Part shown: piece by piece, positions 44,261-53,026 of the stretch
Numbering within the stretch: position 1 is the stretch's first letter
How the letters are laid out: each line of letters opens with the position of its first letter
Translations under genes and position numbers: made by a program
The notes under the pieces: generated by a model
Database searches by the model: none
The model's input: only the letters and a program-made list of their open reading frames with translations
What the model was told of the DNA's origin: nothing
NCBI GenBank assembly: GCA_965197825.1
Contig: CBDANW010000002.1
Coordinates: 1,426,001-1,490,000, forward strand
Direction: 5' to 3'
Origin: CBDANW01 sp965197825
GTDB lineage: Bacteria; Acidobacteriota; Vicinamibacteria; Marinacidobacterales; DATDRI01
Length of the DNA stretch: 64,000 nt

Positions 44261-45178
44261 TTAGTTGAGTCTCGCCATCTCTAGCGAGCCTTCCTGCGAC
44301 CGATAGTAGTTCATCTCGTACTCGACGGGGGAGACATTTCCGAACGGCTCCAAGAGTCGTTGCGTGTTGTACCAATGGACCCACTCGAGGGTGGCGAACT
44401 CAACGTCCTCAGGACCACGCCAGGGCCCACGTCGACGGATCACCTCGGTCTTGTAGAGGCCGATGATGGATTCAGCCAAAGCGTTATCGTAAGAGTCGCC
44501 TCGGCTGCCGACGGACGGCTCAATACCCGCCTCGGCGAGCCGCTCGGTGTAACGGGTCGAGACGTACTGCACGCCGCGGTCGCTGTGATGCACCAATGGG
44601 TGTTCTGGGTTTAGTCGGCGCTCGTGCAGCGCCTGCTCCAACGCATCGAGAGCGATGCCGGCAGTCAACGATGTCGTCGCTCGCCAACCGACGATGAGTC
44701 GAGCGAAGACGTCGATGACGAAGGCGACATACACGAAGCCGCGCCACGTGGCGATGTAGGTCAGGTCCGAAACCCAGAGCTCGTTCGGTCGTGTGGCGTT
44801 GAAGTCGCGCTCCACGAGGTCCATCGGGCGAGCGCCGCTCGAATCCGGCTTCGTCGTCTTGAATCGACGTCCACGGACCGCCCCCTGGAGACCCATTCCA
44901 CGCATCAGACGGGCCACCGTGCATCGAGCCACGTCGCGGCCCTCACGGCACAGCTGACGCCAGACCTTGCGCACGCCATACACGTCAAAGTTCTCTTGCC
45001 GTACACGACGAATCTCGCCGCGGAGTTGGACGTCGCGCTTCGCTCTCGCTGGCTGGCGGCTTGGGTCCTTCTCTCTCGCTTTCTGCTCGTAATAGGTCGA
45101 CGGGGCGATCGGGAGCATCCGGCAGATCGGCTCGACCCCGTAACTCTCACGGTTCGCGTCCACGAACAACACATTCAC
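44261..45178 (-). CDS. IS3-family transposase OrfB (element B, copy 4)
   Basis: 305 aa with all DDE residues (WVSDLTYIATW, HHSDRGVQY, NALAESIIGLYKTE). Minor substitutions relative to copy 1 (ESYGVEPIC near the start, LMRGMGLQG). Confidence 0.93.
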   Translation of the reverse strand: MNVLFVDANRESYGVEPICRMLPIAPSTYYEQKAREKDPSRQPARAKRDVQLRGEIRRVRQENFDVYGVRKVWRQLCREGRDVARCTVARLMRGMGLQGAVRGRRFKTTKPDSSGARPMDLVERDFNATRPNELWVSDLTYIATWRGFVYVAFVIDVFARLIVGWRATTSLTAGIALDALEQALHERRLNPEHPLVHHSDRGVQYVSTRYTERLAEAGIEPSVGSRGDSYDNALAESIIGLYKTEVIRRRGPWRGPEDVEFATLEWVHWYNTQRLLEPFGNVSPVEYEMNYYRSQEGSLEMARLN

Positions 45179-45495
45179 CTCAGTCGGCGGTCGAGCTCCG
45201 CCTGGGCGAAAAACGCCGACGCCTTGAGAAGGATCTCGTTCGCCCGCTTTAGCTCACGGTTCTCTCGCTCAAGCTCCTTCAGCCGCTGACGCTCGTCCGT
45301 CGTCAGTCCCGCTCGTTTCCCAGCATCACGCTCTGCTCGCCGCACCCACGTGCGTAGCGTTTCCCGCGTACAGTCAATCTTCGACGCAATCGATGAGATC
45401 GCTGACCACTGAGATTCGTGCTGAGCCTGCTGGTCGAAAACCATCCGCACTGCGCGCTCTTTTACCTCCGGTGAATACCTGCTTCGTCTTGTCAT
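45175..45495 (-). CDS. IS3-family transposase OrfA (element B, copy 4)
   Basis: 106 aa, same as copy 1 except the penultimate Pro to Leu (DRRLR). HTH and coiled coil intact. Overlaps the orfB start. Confidence 0.93.
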   Translation of the reverse strand: MTRRSRYSPEVKERAVRMVFDQQAQHESQWSAISSIASKIDCTRETLRTWVRRAERDAGKRAGLTTDERQRLKELERENRELKRANEILLKASAFFAQAELDRRLR

Positions 45496-46125
45496 GACTC
45501 CATCCTCTCAAGAGTTGGAGTCTCCGGGAAACCCGGGGCGGTTCATTCCGTAAGCGGGCTCTGATACAATGCTGCCAGTGGCACAAACGTGAAAACGTAG
45601 TGAGCTACCTGTCCAAGGGCGAGCAGGCGTCATGGCGCAAGCGGCTCCAGTGGGCCTACAACAGGCCGGAGTACGAAGAGGCCCTCACTGCGCTCGAGCA
45701 ACTCCACGGTGAGTTAGAAGAGCGGAACCAATCCGCAGCTGGCAGCCTGGAGGAAGGCCTCGAGGAGACGCTGACGTTGCATCGACTCGGCGTGCACGCG
45801 GTGCTGGGCCGTTCGTTCAAGACGACGAACTGCCTTGAGTCCGTCAATGCTCTCGTCGAGGAACGCTGCGCGAAGGTCGACCACTGGAAGAACTCGAGCC
45901 AACGCCAGCGCTGGTTGGCAACGGCGCTCGTAGACATCGAACCGCGCTTGAGGAAGGTGGTGGGCTACCGCCATCTTCCCAGGCTTCGCGAAGCTCTCAA
46001 GCGGGAACTGAAGATCGAGGCGAAGACATCAACCGTATCGAAGAAGAAGGTCGCTTAAACGTGAGCCGTGGAGAGTTTCAACTAAGAATGGGCTTGACTC
46101 TGCGCCTCGTCTCCCCCAAGTTAGC

Positions 46126-47424
46126 CTAGGATGTCCCTCCGCGTCCCAAGGCCACATAGTCCAACCCCGCGAACGTGGCTTGTTCGGAGAGCTCCTCTTC
46201 GATTCTGAGAAGCTGATTGTATTTGGCGACTCGATCGCTTCGGCTCGCCGAGCCGGTTTTTATCTGTCCGCAGCCGGTTGCCACCGCCAGGTCGGCAATC
46301 GTCGTGTCTTCGGTCTCGCCGGAGCGATGGGAAATGACCGCACCATAGCCGTTACGTTGAGCCAGGGCGACGACCTCCATCGTTTCGGACAGCGTACCGA
46401 TCTGGTTGAGTTTCACGAGAATCGCATTGCCCACGCCGCTGTCGATGCCTCTGCGGAGTCTCTCGGGGTGGGTGACGAAGAGGTCGTCCCCGACCAACTG
46501 GGTCTGGTCTCCCAGGGCGCGTGTCATCTCCTGCCAGCCATCCCAATCGTTTTCGTCCAACCCATCTTCGATGGAGATGATGGGATACTTGGCGACCCAG
46601 TCCGAATAGAGCTTGATGAGTGAGCCGCCGTCGAGGCGCGAGCCGCCAGACCCGTGCAACTCATAGCTGCCTTTCTGATGTAGCTCGCTCGCCGCAACGT
46701 CGAGGGCGAGGTAAATATCCGAGCCGGGACGATAGCCGGCCGCGGTGATGGCTTCCAGCACGAGCTCGATGGCTTCCTCGTTGGCGCGCAGGCTAGGCGC
46801 GAAACCGCCCTCGTCGCCCACCGCGGTCACCAACCCCTTCTTCTTCAGCAGGCTCTTGAGTGCATGAAACGTCTCGGTTCCCGCCCGAAGGGCTTCGGAG
46901 AAGGAACTCGCCCCGGCAGGCACGACCATGAATTCCTGAACGTCCAGATTGTTGTCGGCGTGGGCGCCTCCGTTGATGATGTTCATCATCGGCACGGGCA
47001 GCACTCTTGCCACCGGCCCGCCGAGATAGCGATAGAGCGGCAGCCCCAGCTGCTCGCTGGCGGCCTGCGCCACCGCAAGGGAAACCGCAAGCGTCGCGTT
47101 GGCACCAAACCGGCTCTTGTTGGGCGTGCCATCGAGCTCGATGAGAAGGCGATCGACAAGAGCTTGCTCGCACGCATCTTCTCCGGTGAGCTCCGGAGCG
47201 ATCTCTTCGAGAATGTGGGTCACCGCTTTGGTGACGCCTTTGCCCGCATAGCGAGAAGAGTCCCCATCGCGAAGCTCGACGGCTTCGTGCTCGCCGGTCG
47301 AAGCACCGGAAGGTACCGCCGCGCGCCCGAGAGCGCCACCCTCCAGCACCACCTCGGCTTCAACCGTGGGGTTGCCTCGGGAGTCGAGGATCTCCCGCGC
47401 GAAAACGGAATCGATCGTAGTCAC
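46126..47424 (-). CDS. eno: enolase
   Basis: 432 aa from a GTG with GGAGG 5 nt upstream. It converts 2-phosphoglycerate to phosphoenolpyruvate in glycolysis, in the cytoplasm, Mg-dependent. Seen: FAREILDSRGNPTVEAEV, PSGASTGEHEAVELRDGD, MMNIINGGAHADN, SIEDGLDENDW (metal ligands), GDDLFVTH, the Lys region ILVKLNQIGTLSETMEV and the signature VISHRSGETEDTTIADLAV. Full length. Stops with TAG, which shows UAG is a normal stop codon in this genome. No operon partner; IS G debris lies past its 3' end. Confidence 0.97.
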   Translation of the reverse strand: MTTIDSVFAREILDSRGNPTVEAEVVLEGGALGRAAVPSGASTGEHEAVELRDGDSSRYAGKGVTKAVTHILEEIAPELTGEDACEQALVDRLLIELDGTPNKSRFGANATLAVSLAVAQAASEQLGLPLYRYLGGPVARVLPVPMMNIINGGAHADNNLDVQEFMVVPAGASSFSEALRAGTETFHALKSLLKKKGLVTAVGDEGGFAPSLRANEEAIELVLEAITAAGYRPGSDIYLALDVAASELHQKGSYELHGSGGSRLDGGSLIKLYSDWVAKYPIISIEDGLDENDWDGWQEMTRALGDQTQLVGDDLFVTHPERLRRGIDSGVGNAILVKLNQIGTLSETMEVVALAQRNGYGAVISHRSGETEDTTIADLAVATGCGQIKTGSASRSDRVAKYNQLLRIEEELSEQATFAGLDYVALGRGGTS

Positions 47425-47693
47425 CTTTGCCTCCTGTCGGACTGGAACTGCTCCGGATCGCTCCGAGCTCCTTCGGCCGAGTACCGTCGTGGGCCTCTGG
47501 TCACGCGGTCGCAGAGCGACCGCGTTCTTCGGCGGCAGACGTTGAGAACGGCGACTAGTATAATCCGAGCCGGGTCGGCGCGGAAGGACTCGATGGACGT
47601 CGACGATCTGGCCGGAGTTGATTTGACACTTTTCCATACACTGTGATATCGAAATGTAGCAGTTTGTACTGCCCCCGTGGGCAGGGAAAGACC

Positions 47694-49631
47694 ATGATTC
47701 TTAAGCGTATTATTTATAACGGTTTACACTCAAGGAAGGCCTGTGGTCTCGCGCGCCTCACCGGCTCGCTTCTCGTGAGCATCGTGGCGATCTTAGCCGT
47801 GACCGGCGTCGCCTTCGGCGAGAGCGCGTCATCTGCGGAAGCAACCTCGGCTCCGGTAGGTCGTGATGTCGTGGCCCTCGAGGGGAGTGTCAGTAGCGAG
47901 AGCGGTGAGCCGCTGGTCGGCGCTCTGGTATCCCTCTTTGGCTCCAAACTGGGCAGTGCCGGGCTAATTGCGTTCACCGACGAGAAGGGACGCTTCTTGA
48001 TCGCCGGCCTCGAGCCAGGCTATTACACGATTCGGGCGTATCTGTCTGGTTTTCTCCCCTCTCGTTATTCTCGTATCGAGTTAGACGAGGCCGGAGCATC
48101 CACCGCTCCCGTCTCCATGCAAATGGTTTCGTTCATAGAGAAAGAGGGTGCGACCCTAGAGCCTCTTCAAGAGGTTCAAGAAGTTCAGGAGAGCCCTGCG
48201 GTTCTGCCACCCACGCCGCCGGACGCGGTCGACGACGACGACCGCGTCGCCGAGTTCGAATGGCTGCTTCGCCATGGGAAGAGGAACATTCTCAACGAGC
48301 AGGCGGCGAGTCTTCCCGACGCGAGTGCAGAGCCTGTACTCCCTGTACTCGAGGATGAGGTCGCCGCCCTAAGAGCAGAGCCCGCCGGTGAGCTCGGACT
48401 CTTCGCGTTCGAACGAGGGCTGAACGATCTTCCTATCAGCCCCGGCGAGCTCGACGCTCAGCTTGCCTATGCTCGGTTGAGCATTCCCACCGGACCGGCG
48501 AGCGAGTGGATCGTAAGCGCCCAGGTGCTGGAATCGGCGTTGTCATCATGGGCAGCGCGGGCAGAATACATCTCGGAGCGCTCTCCTGGTCAGCAGACGT
48601 CGGCTGGCGTGGCCTATGGCAACCACCATGTCTACGGGGATGTGAATGACTCCCAGCCGTTGCTCGAGGCGTCCTACGCGCCGAGCCGCCGCACGAACGA
48701 GTGGTTCGGAAGTGCCTACGGCGCACAACGGTTTCAGATCGGTGCCGCGAACGTCGGTGCCGGACTGACCTACCACCACTATTCCTATCTGGATCGTTCC
48801 GACTACGCCGCTCCGCGACTCGATATGTCCGTAGCGCTCGACGACGCTTCGAATACCCGGATTCGCGGCTTGTTCGACTACCGCGTGTTGGCCCCGGGAG
48901 GAGAAGACCTTGGCCTTCTGGCACGCATGGTGAGCGCCGACATGATGGGTAGTGCCGAGTGGGGGCAGCGCGGTCTCACGGCGGAAACGACCGTTCGTTA
49001 TCAGGTTAGCGTCGAGCGGTTTATGGGAAACCACAGCGCCCTGGAGTTCCGTGTGTTCCAAGAGGACGTCAGCGATCCTCTGTTGAAGGCCTATCTCAAA
49101 CGGCCGGTCGGAGACCGAGGGCCGGATCATTACTTGGTGATGAACCAGGGAGATCTGCGAGCACGGGGCGTCGGCATGGCCGTCACTCGTGATTTCGGCA
49201 GCGTTGCCGGTTCCGTCGGCTATCGCTTCGGTGTCCTGCGCGCCCTCGCGGATGACGTCGGTGCGCTCCAGAGAGGGCACAATCAAAGCATTCACGATCT
49301 TACAACCTCCGTGCGGACGGAGATCGACCAAACCCGTACCAGGGTGCTCGCGGTGTACCGTTTGAGCATGCATCCTTCGTTGGCACCGAGTCTCGTGGCT
49401 CTGCCGGGCGTGCCAGACCTGTCGGCAGCGGGAGCCGATCTGGACGTTCGTTTCAACGTCCAGGTTCACCAGCTTCTGCCGTTCATGGGATGGAACGGTA
49501 CTCAGTGGGAGCTCGTGCTGGCGCTTAGAAACCTCTTTTACGAAGATCTGGAGGCCGTGTCTTTGATCGATGAGATATCGGTCGTCGATTCGCCGGCCCG
49601 CGTGATGGGAGGAGTGAAGGTCCAGTTCTAG
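47694..49631 (+). CDS. outer-membrane beta-barrel protein with carboxypeptidase-regulatory-like domain
   Basis: About 645 aa from MILKRIIYNGLHSRKACG with a signal/TM segment (LLVSIVAILAVTGVAFGES). Residues ~45-130 form a CarboxypepD_reg-like beta-sandwich (VVALEGSVSSESGEPLVGAL, FTDEKGRFLIAGLEPGYYTI RAYL). An acidic linker follows and then ~350 residues of beta-rich sequence ending VMGGVKVQF, with the terminal Phe typical of barrels inserted by Bam. It resembles Oar/TonB-receptor-like proteins but no plug domain or TonB box is evident. A strong terminator follows. Function unknown. Confidence 0.72.
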   Translation: MILKRIIYNGLHSRKACGLARLTGSLLVSIVAILAVTGVAFGESASSAEATSAPVGRDVVALEGSVSSESGEPLVGALVSLFGSKLGSAGLIAFTDEKGRFLIAGLEPGYYTIRAYLSGFLPSRYSRIELDEAGASTAPVSMQMVSFIEKEGATLEPLQEVQEVQESPAVLPPTPPDAVDDDDRVAEFEWLLRHGKRNILNEQAASLPDASAEPVLPVLEDEVAALRAEPAGELGLFAFERGLNDLPISPGELDAQLAYARLSIPTGPASEWIVSAQVLESALSSWAARAEYISERSPGQQTSAGVAYGNHHVYGDVNDSQPLLEASYAPSRRTNEWFGSAYGAQRFQIGAANVGAGLTYHHYSYLDRSDYAAPRLDMSVALDDASNTRIRGLFDYRVLAPGGEDLGLLARMVSADMMGSAEWGQRGLTAETTVRYQVSVERFMGNHSALEFRVFQEDVSDPLLKAYLKRPVGDRGPDHYLVMNQGDLRARGVGMAVTRDFGSVAGSVGYRFGVLRALADDVGALQRGHNQSIHDLTTSVRTEIDQTRTRVLAVYRLSMHPSLAPSLVALPGVPDLSAAGADLDVRFNVQVHQLLPFMGWNGTQWELVLALRNLFYEDLEAVSLIDEISVVDSPARVMGGVKVQF

Positions 49632-49657
49632 GTTGCCGAACCGTTGCCGGAAAGCGC

Positions 49658-49690
49658 GCCACCCGATGACCGGTCGGGTGGCTTTTTTTT
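49658..49690 (+). terminator. intrinsic terminator after the outer-membrane protein gene
   Basis: GCCACCCGA (49658-49666) pairs with TCGGGTGGC (49674-49682), followed by eight T. A 9-bp GC-rich stem, 7-nt loop and T-run: a textbook Rho-independent terminator. Confidence 0.93.
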
Positions 49691-49970
49691 CGCGCGCAAA
49701 CGGAATACGATTGACTCGATCCGAAAAAATGGATACCATTATACGGAAAACTGGATCTAGCTATTGTTAGGTTTGCCCTGATATGCTGATCCCCTTTTTT
49801 TGCATTGGCTTAGGTGCAGGGAAAAGGATCCAACTCATGGTATGGAAATTGCTCAAACATTCAGTGGATAATAAGGTCTTATCCGCCTTCGTCCGTCATG
49901 GACAAAGAGACTTCGGCGAGACCTCGCCGAAGCCCAAGGGCGTAGGCGGGCAGGAAATCATGAGGCTCAC

Positions 49971-52871
49971 GTGCTAAGTCCTGGAACTCACTCCTGGAAG
50001 GTCGCGCTTGCTCTCGCCGCCACCGGGATTCTTCTGACCCTGGGGGTGCACAACATCGCCCTCAAGGCCACTTTCCGTCTATTGGATGACGGCGTGTTCT
50101 GGGAAGGGCGTCAGGGTCAGGTCATCGCCAAACGCTTGGATCCCGGCGGCCCTGCCGCGAAGGCCGGTCTTCGCAAGGGCGATCTCCTGGTAGCCATCGG
50201 CGACACGGCGGTAAACGAGGCGAACGATGTCCGTGAGATTCTCGATCGCTCCCGGGAAGGCGAGGCCCTGACGTACCAGATGATCCGGGTCGACGAGCGC
50301 CAGGCCTTCGTTCTCACCATCGCTCCACTTCCTCGCGGTAACGTAGGCCTCTACTACTTTCTCGCCGCGGTGGGGACTTTTTCACTCATCGTTGGCACGG
50401 TTGTCTACGCGCGTCGACGCGGTGTCGCGGGAACGGCTCACTTCTACTTCTTGTGCCTATTTTGGTTTCTCGCATACGGCATCTCGTTCACCGGGAAGTT
50501 GAATATCTGGGACTCGGCGTTTTACTGGATGGACAGAGTGGGCTTGGTGTTCTTCCCTCCCATCTTCCTCCACTTCGCCCTGGCGTTTCCTGAAAGAAAA
50601 CCGTTCGTAGACAAACGAAGGTGGGTTTTCCCGTTACTCTACATTCCTTCGATCCTGCTCATCTACGTCACGCTGCTGGGGAAACTCCTCTTCTTCGCCC
50701 AGGTTCCCTGGGGAGATGAGTTCTTCGTTCGGACGAACGAACTGCTGGACCGCTTGCTGCCGTTTTATATCGCCGTCATGTCGCTTGCCGCCTTTGCCGG
50801 TTTCGTGGATTCCTACCGGAAGGCGCGGTCGGTAACGGTCAAGAAGCAGACCAAGTGGATCGTTTGGGGAACCGGTTTTGGAACTGTTCCCTTCGCCCTC
50901 TTCTATGCCGTGCCCTATTTGGTCGGAGTCCAACCCACGGTAGCTCTCGAGCTCTCGGTCGTCCCGCTGGCGCTGATTCCTCTTTCCTTCGCCTATGCCA
51001 TCGTCAAGTTCCGACTGATGGACGTGGAGGTGCTCTTCAAGCGAGGTGTCGTCTACACGCTGGCGTCGGCGACGGTGGCCGGACTCTACTTGGCCATCTT
51101 CTTGCTCGGAACGCACTACCTGGTGGCGGATCCGCACAGCACGGTCATTGCGGTGCTGGCGACCCTCGTGGTGGTCTTGGTGTTCACGCCACTCAAGAGT
51201 CGAATTCAAGTAGTAATCGACCGCCTCTTCTATCGCGAACGATACGACTACCGGACTGCCCTGCTGGCTTTCTCGAGGGATCTGAACGCTTATTTGGATC
51301 TAGATAAGCTGTCCGAGAGACTGGTCGAGCGCATCCGGGACACGTTCGAAGTGGAGAGAGTTTCTCTGCTCGCGCCGGATCAGGACGGGAGTTTCTCGGT
51401 GCTAGCCGGCCTAGGTCTTTCGGAGTCGGAATGGGGAACGGTGCGGATCGGTCCCGACTCGCTTCTTCTGAGTCGGCTGGCGCGAGGCGAGCCGGTCTAT
51501 TACGACGCGGAGGAAACCGGGGTTCAGGTCCCGCTTCCCGAGTTGGACGAGTTCATGGCCCATGGGCTTCCCTACGCCATCCCATGCCTCGCGTTGGGAA
51601 AGGTAGTGGGGGTCATTCTGATCGGCCGTCGCTGGGATCAGAGTGCGTTGTCGAGCGAGGATCTGGCGTTGCTGCAAACCCTGTCCGGTCAGGCTGCGAC
51701 GGCGCTCGAGAACGCGCGGCTGTATCGGTCCTTGGAACTCAAGGCCGAGCAGTTCTCTCGGCTCAAGGAGCACAGCGAGAATACCATCGAGTCCCTGGAC
51801 ACGGGGATCCTGGTGGTCGATCTGGATGGGAAGGTCGTCCGTTGGAACCGCTCTTTGGAACGGCTCTATGGAGTCTCAAGATCGGATGCCCTGGGGTGTC
51901 CCATCGAGGATTTGTTTCCCACCTCCTTCCAGGACGTTCTCGTCGCCAGCCTGGGAGAGGCCTGGTGGAGTCGAGCGGAGGCGACCGGTGTCTCCCGCTT
52001 GAATCTCGTCAACCGGCGCGATGAAACGAAAGTGGTCAAGCTCCGCCTGGCGCCCTTCGTGTCCGGAACCGGTGAAACACAGGGGACGATTGTGATTTTC
52101 GAGGACGTCACCGAGAAAGTGGGACTGGAGACTCAGCTCCGGCTGCGCGAAAAGATGGTTTCGCTCGGCTTGTTGGCCGCCGGGGTTGCCCACGAGGTCA
52201 ACACACCGCTCACCGGTATCAGCAGCTTCACGCAGATGTTGTTGGAACAGACCGAGAAGAACGATCCACGCGCGAAGCTCTTGGAAAAAGTCGAACGGCA
52301 GACCGAGCGCGCGTCCAAGATCGTCAACAACCTGCTCAATTTCGCGCGGCAAGGTCGCTCCAACTTCGTTCCTGTCGACCTGAACGAGCAAGTTCAGGAT
52401 GTACTGTCTCTTCTTGAGCACCAGTTGAAGCGGGCTCGGGTTCAGGTGCGACTGGAGTTGAGCGAGGATCTACCCAGAGTCTTGGGAGACGAGAACAAGC
52501 TCCAGCAGGTGTTCTTGAATCTTTTCCTGAATGCCCAGGATGCCATGCCGTCGGGCGGGTGGCTCACCATCAAGACCGGCCACCGAGGGTCGGGGGTCTC
52601 GGTGGAAGTTTCCGATACTGGACAGGGAATTAGCAGGGATGACGTCAAGAGGATTTACGACCCGTTCTTCACCACCAAGAAGGGAGGGCGGAGCGGTACC
52701 GGACTGGGTCTGTCCATCACCTACGGGATCGTTCAAGAGCACTCCGGACATATCGGAGTCCATAGCGCGGTCGGGAAGGGGACGCGCTTCCGGATCGAGT
52801 TGCCCGCCGTCGAGTCGGACGCCGCCTCCGCCAAGGTCGTTCGGGGCTCTGTTGCAGGAGCAGTCGAGTAA
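49971..52871 (+). CDS. membrane sensor histidine kinase: PDZ, multi-TM, GAF, PAS, HisKA, HATPase
   Basis: 966 aa from a GTG with GAGG upstream. Order: one TM helix (~10-30); a PDZ domain (~45-105, VIAKRLDPGGPAAKAGLRKG); about seven more TM segments (~110-345); GAF (~400-545); PAS (~570-690, NTIESLDTGILVVDLDGKVV); HisKA with the phospho-acceptor His741 in AAGVAHEVNTPLTG; HATPase_c (N box NLFLNAQDAMPSGGW, G boxes VSDTGQGISRDD and GRSGTGLGLSITYG). The PDZ is probably extracytoplasmic and could sense peptides or misfolded proteins; that is inference. Followed 155 bp later by an NtrC-type regulator, its likely partner. Confidence 0.93.
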   Translation: MLSPGTHSWKVALALAATGILLTLGVHNIALKATFRLLDDGVFWEGRQGQVIAKRLDPGGPAAKAGLRKGDLLVAIGDTAVNEANDVREILDRSREGEALTYQMIRVDERQAFVLTIAPLPRGNVGLYYFLAAVGTFSLIVGTVVYARRRGVAGTAHFYFLCLFWFLAYGISFTGKLNIWDSAFYWMDRVGLVFFPPIFLHFALAFPERKPFVDKRRWVFPLLYIPSILLIYVTLLGKLLFFAQVPWGDEFFVRTNELLDRLLPFYIAVMSLAAFAGFVDSYRKARSVTVKKQTKWIVWGTGFGTVPFALFYAVPYLVGVQPTVALELSVVPLALIPLSFAYAIVKFRLMDVEVLFKRGVVYTLASATVAGLYLAIFLLGTHYLVADPHSTVIAVLATLVVVLVFTPLKSRIQVVIDRLFYRERYDYRTALLAFSRDLNAYLDLDKLSERLVERIRDTFEVERVSLLAPDQDGSFSVLAGLGLSESEWGTVRIGPDSLLLSRLARGEPVYYDAEETGVQVPLPELDEFMAHGLPYAIPCLALGKVVGVILIGRRWDQSALSSEDLALLQTLSGQAATALENARLYRSLELKAEQFSRLKEHSENTIESLDTGILVVDLDGKVVRWNRSLERLYGVSRSDALGCPIEDLFPTSFQDVLVASLGEAWWSRAEATGVSRLNLVNRRDETKVVKLRLAPFVSGTGETQGTIVIFEDVTEKVGLETQLRLREKMVSLGLLAAGVAHEVNTPLTGISSFTQMLLEQTEKNDPRAKLLEKVERQTERASKIVNNLLNFARQGRSNFVPVDLNEQVQDVLSLLEHQLKRARVQVRLELSEDLPRVLGDENKLQQVFLNLFLNAQDAMPSGGWLTIKTGHRGSGVSVEVSDTGQGISRDDVKRIYDPFFTTKKGGRSGTGLGLSITYGIVQEHSGHIGVHSAVGKGTRFRIELPAVESDAASAKVVRGSVAGAVE

Positions 52872-53026
52872 GCTAAGAACCGAGGGGTGTCGTTCTCCAA
52901 TCACCCATTGCGCGGCCTGAACGTCATCAGGGCGTCGGACGGCGACCGAGTTCCGGCTGAACCGCCGAGCGCGCCACAGTCCGTTTTTAAGCTATCCCTT
53001 GGTTAGAAACAGAGTAGAGACGACAC

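Larger units (their letters stand above)
44231..45545 (-). mobile_element. IS3-family element 'B', copy 4 (1315 bp, inverted)
   Basis: 3-bp target duplication TTC (44228-44230, 45546-45548). Both frames intact on the minus strand. Confidence 0.95.
43448..46058 (+). pseudogene. IS256-family transposase (element G): amber codon and IS B insertion
   Basis: Starts MGSLLRSVKKRKKSRRLGEV after AGGAGG. The frame runs to ALAGER, then TAG at 43646-43648, and continues in frame SRKDELERGRRPGSNPGTVG with Asp in ALFLDGKTFAEAT and Asp in VIIDGGKGLQAAV to KKAF at 44230. After IS B copy 4 it resumes RKRALIQCCQWHKRENVVSY, has Glu in TTNCLESVNALVEE and ends at 46058. A Tyr codon is expected at the amber position by my recollection of the family. 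Interrupted, so inactive. Confidence 0.85.
43400..46100 (+). mobile_element. IS256-family element 'G', split by IS B
   Basis: Approximate ends: outside the gene, CTTAGTTG and CGGCTC blocks on the left have inverted counterparts on the right (46070-46092), suggesting imperfect inverted repeats. The transposase gene inside is continuous once IS B copy 4 and one TTC are removed. Exact termini not resolved. Confidence 0.65.

Noticed and set aside
48546..49739. Long minus-strand frame over the outer-membrane protein and its terminator.
   Set aside because: It crosses a strong plus-strand terminator, lacks a ribosome site and mirrors the codon bias of the real gene.
49783..49977. A 64-codon frame just before the kinase gene.
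   Set aside because: It overlaps the kinase start, has no ribosome site or motif, and is likely leader sequence.
49971..50000. A sigma-54 promoter (GG-N10-GC) upstream of the kinase gene.
   Set aside because: The nearest candidate, TGGCTTAGGTGCA near 49806, has the wrong spacing between GG and GC.
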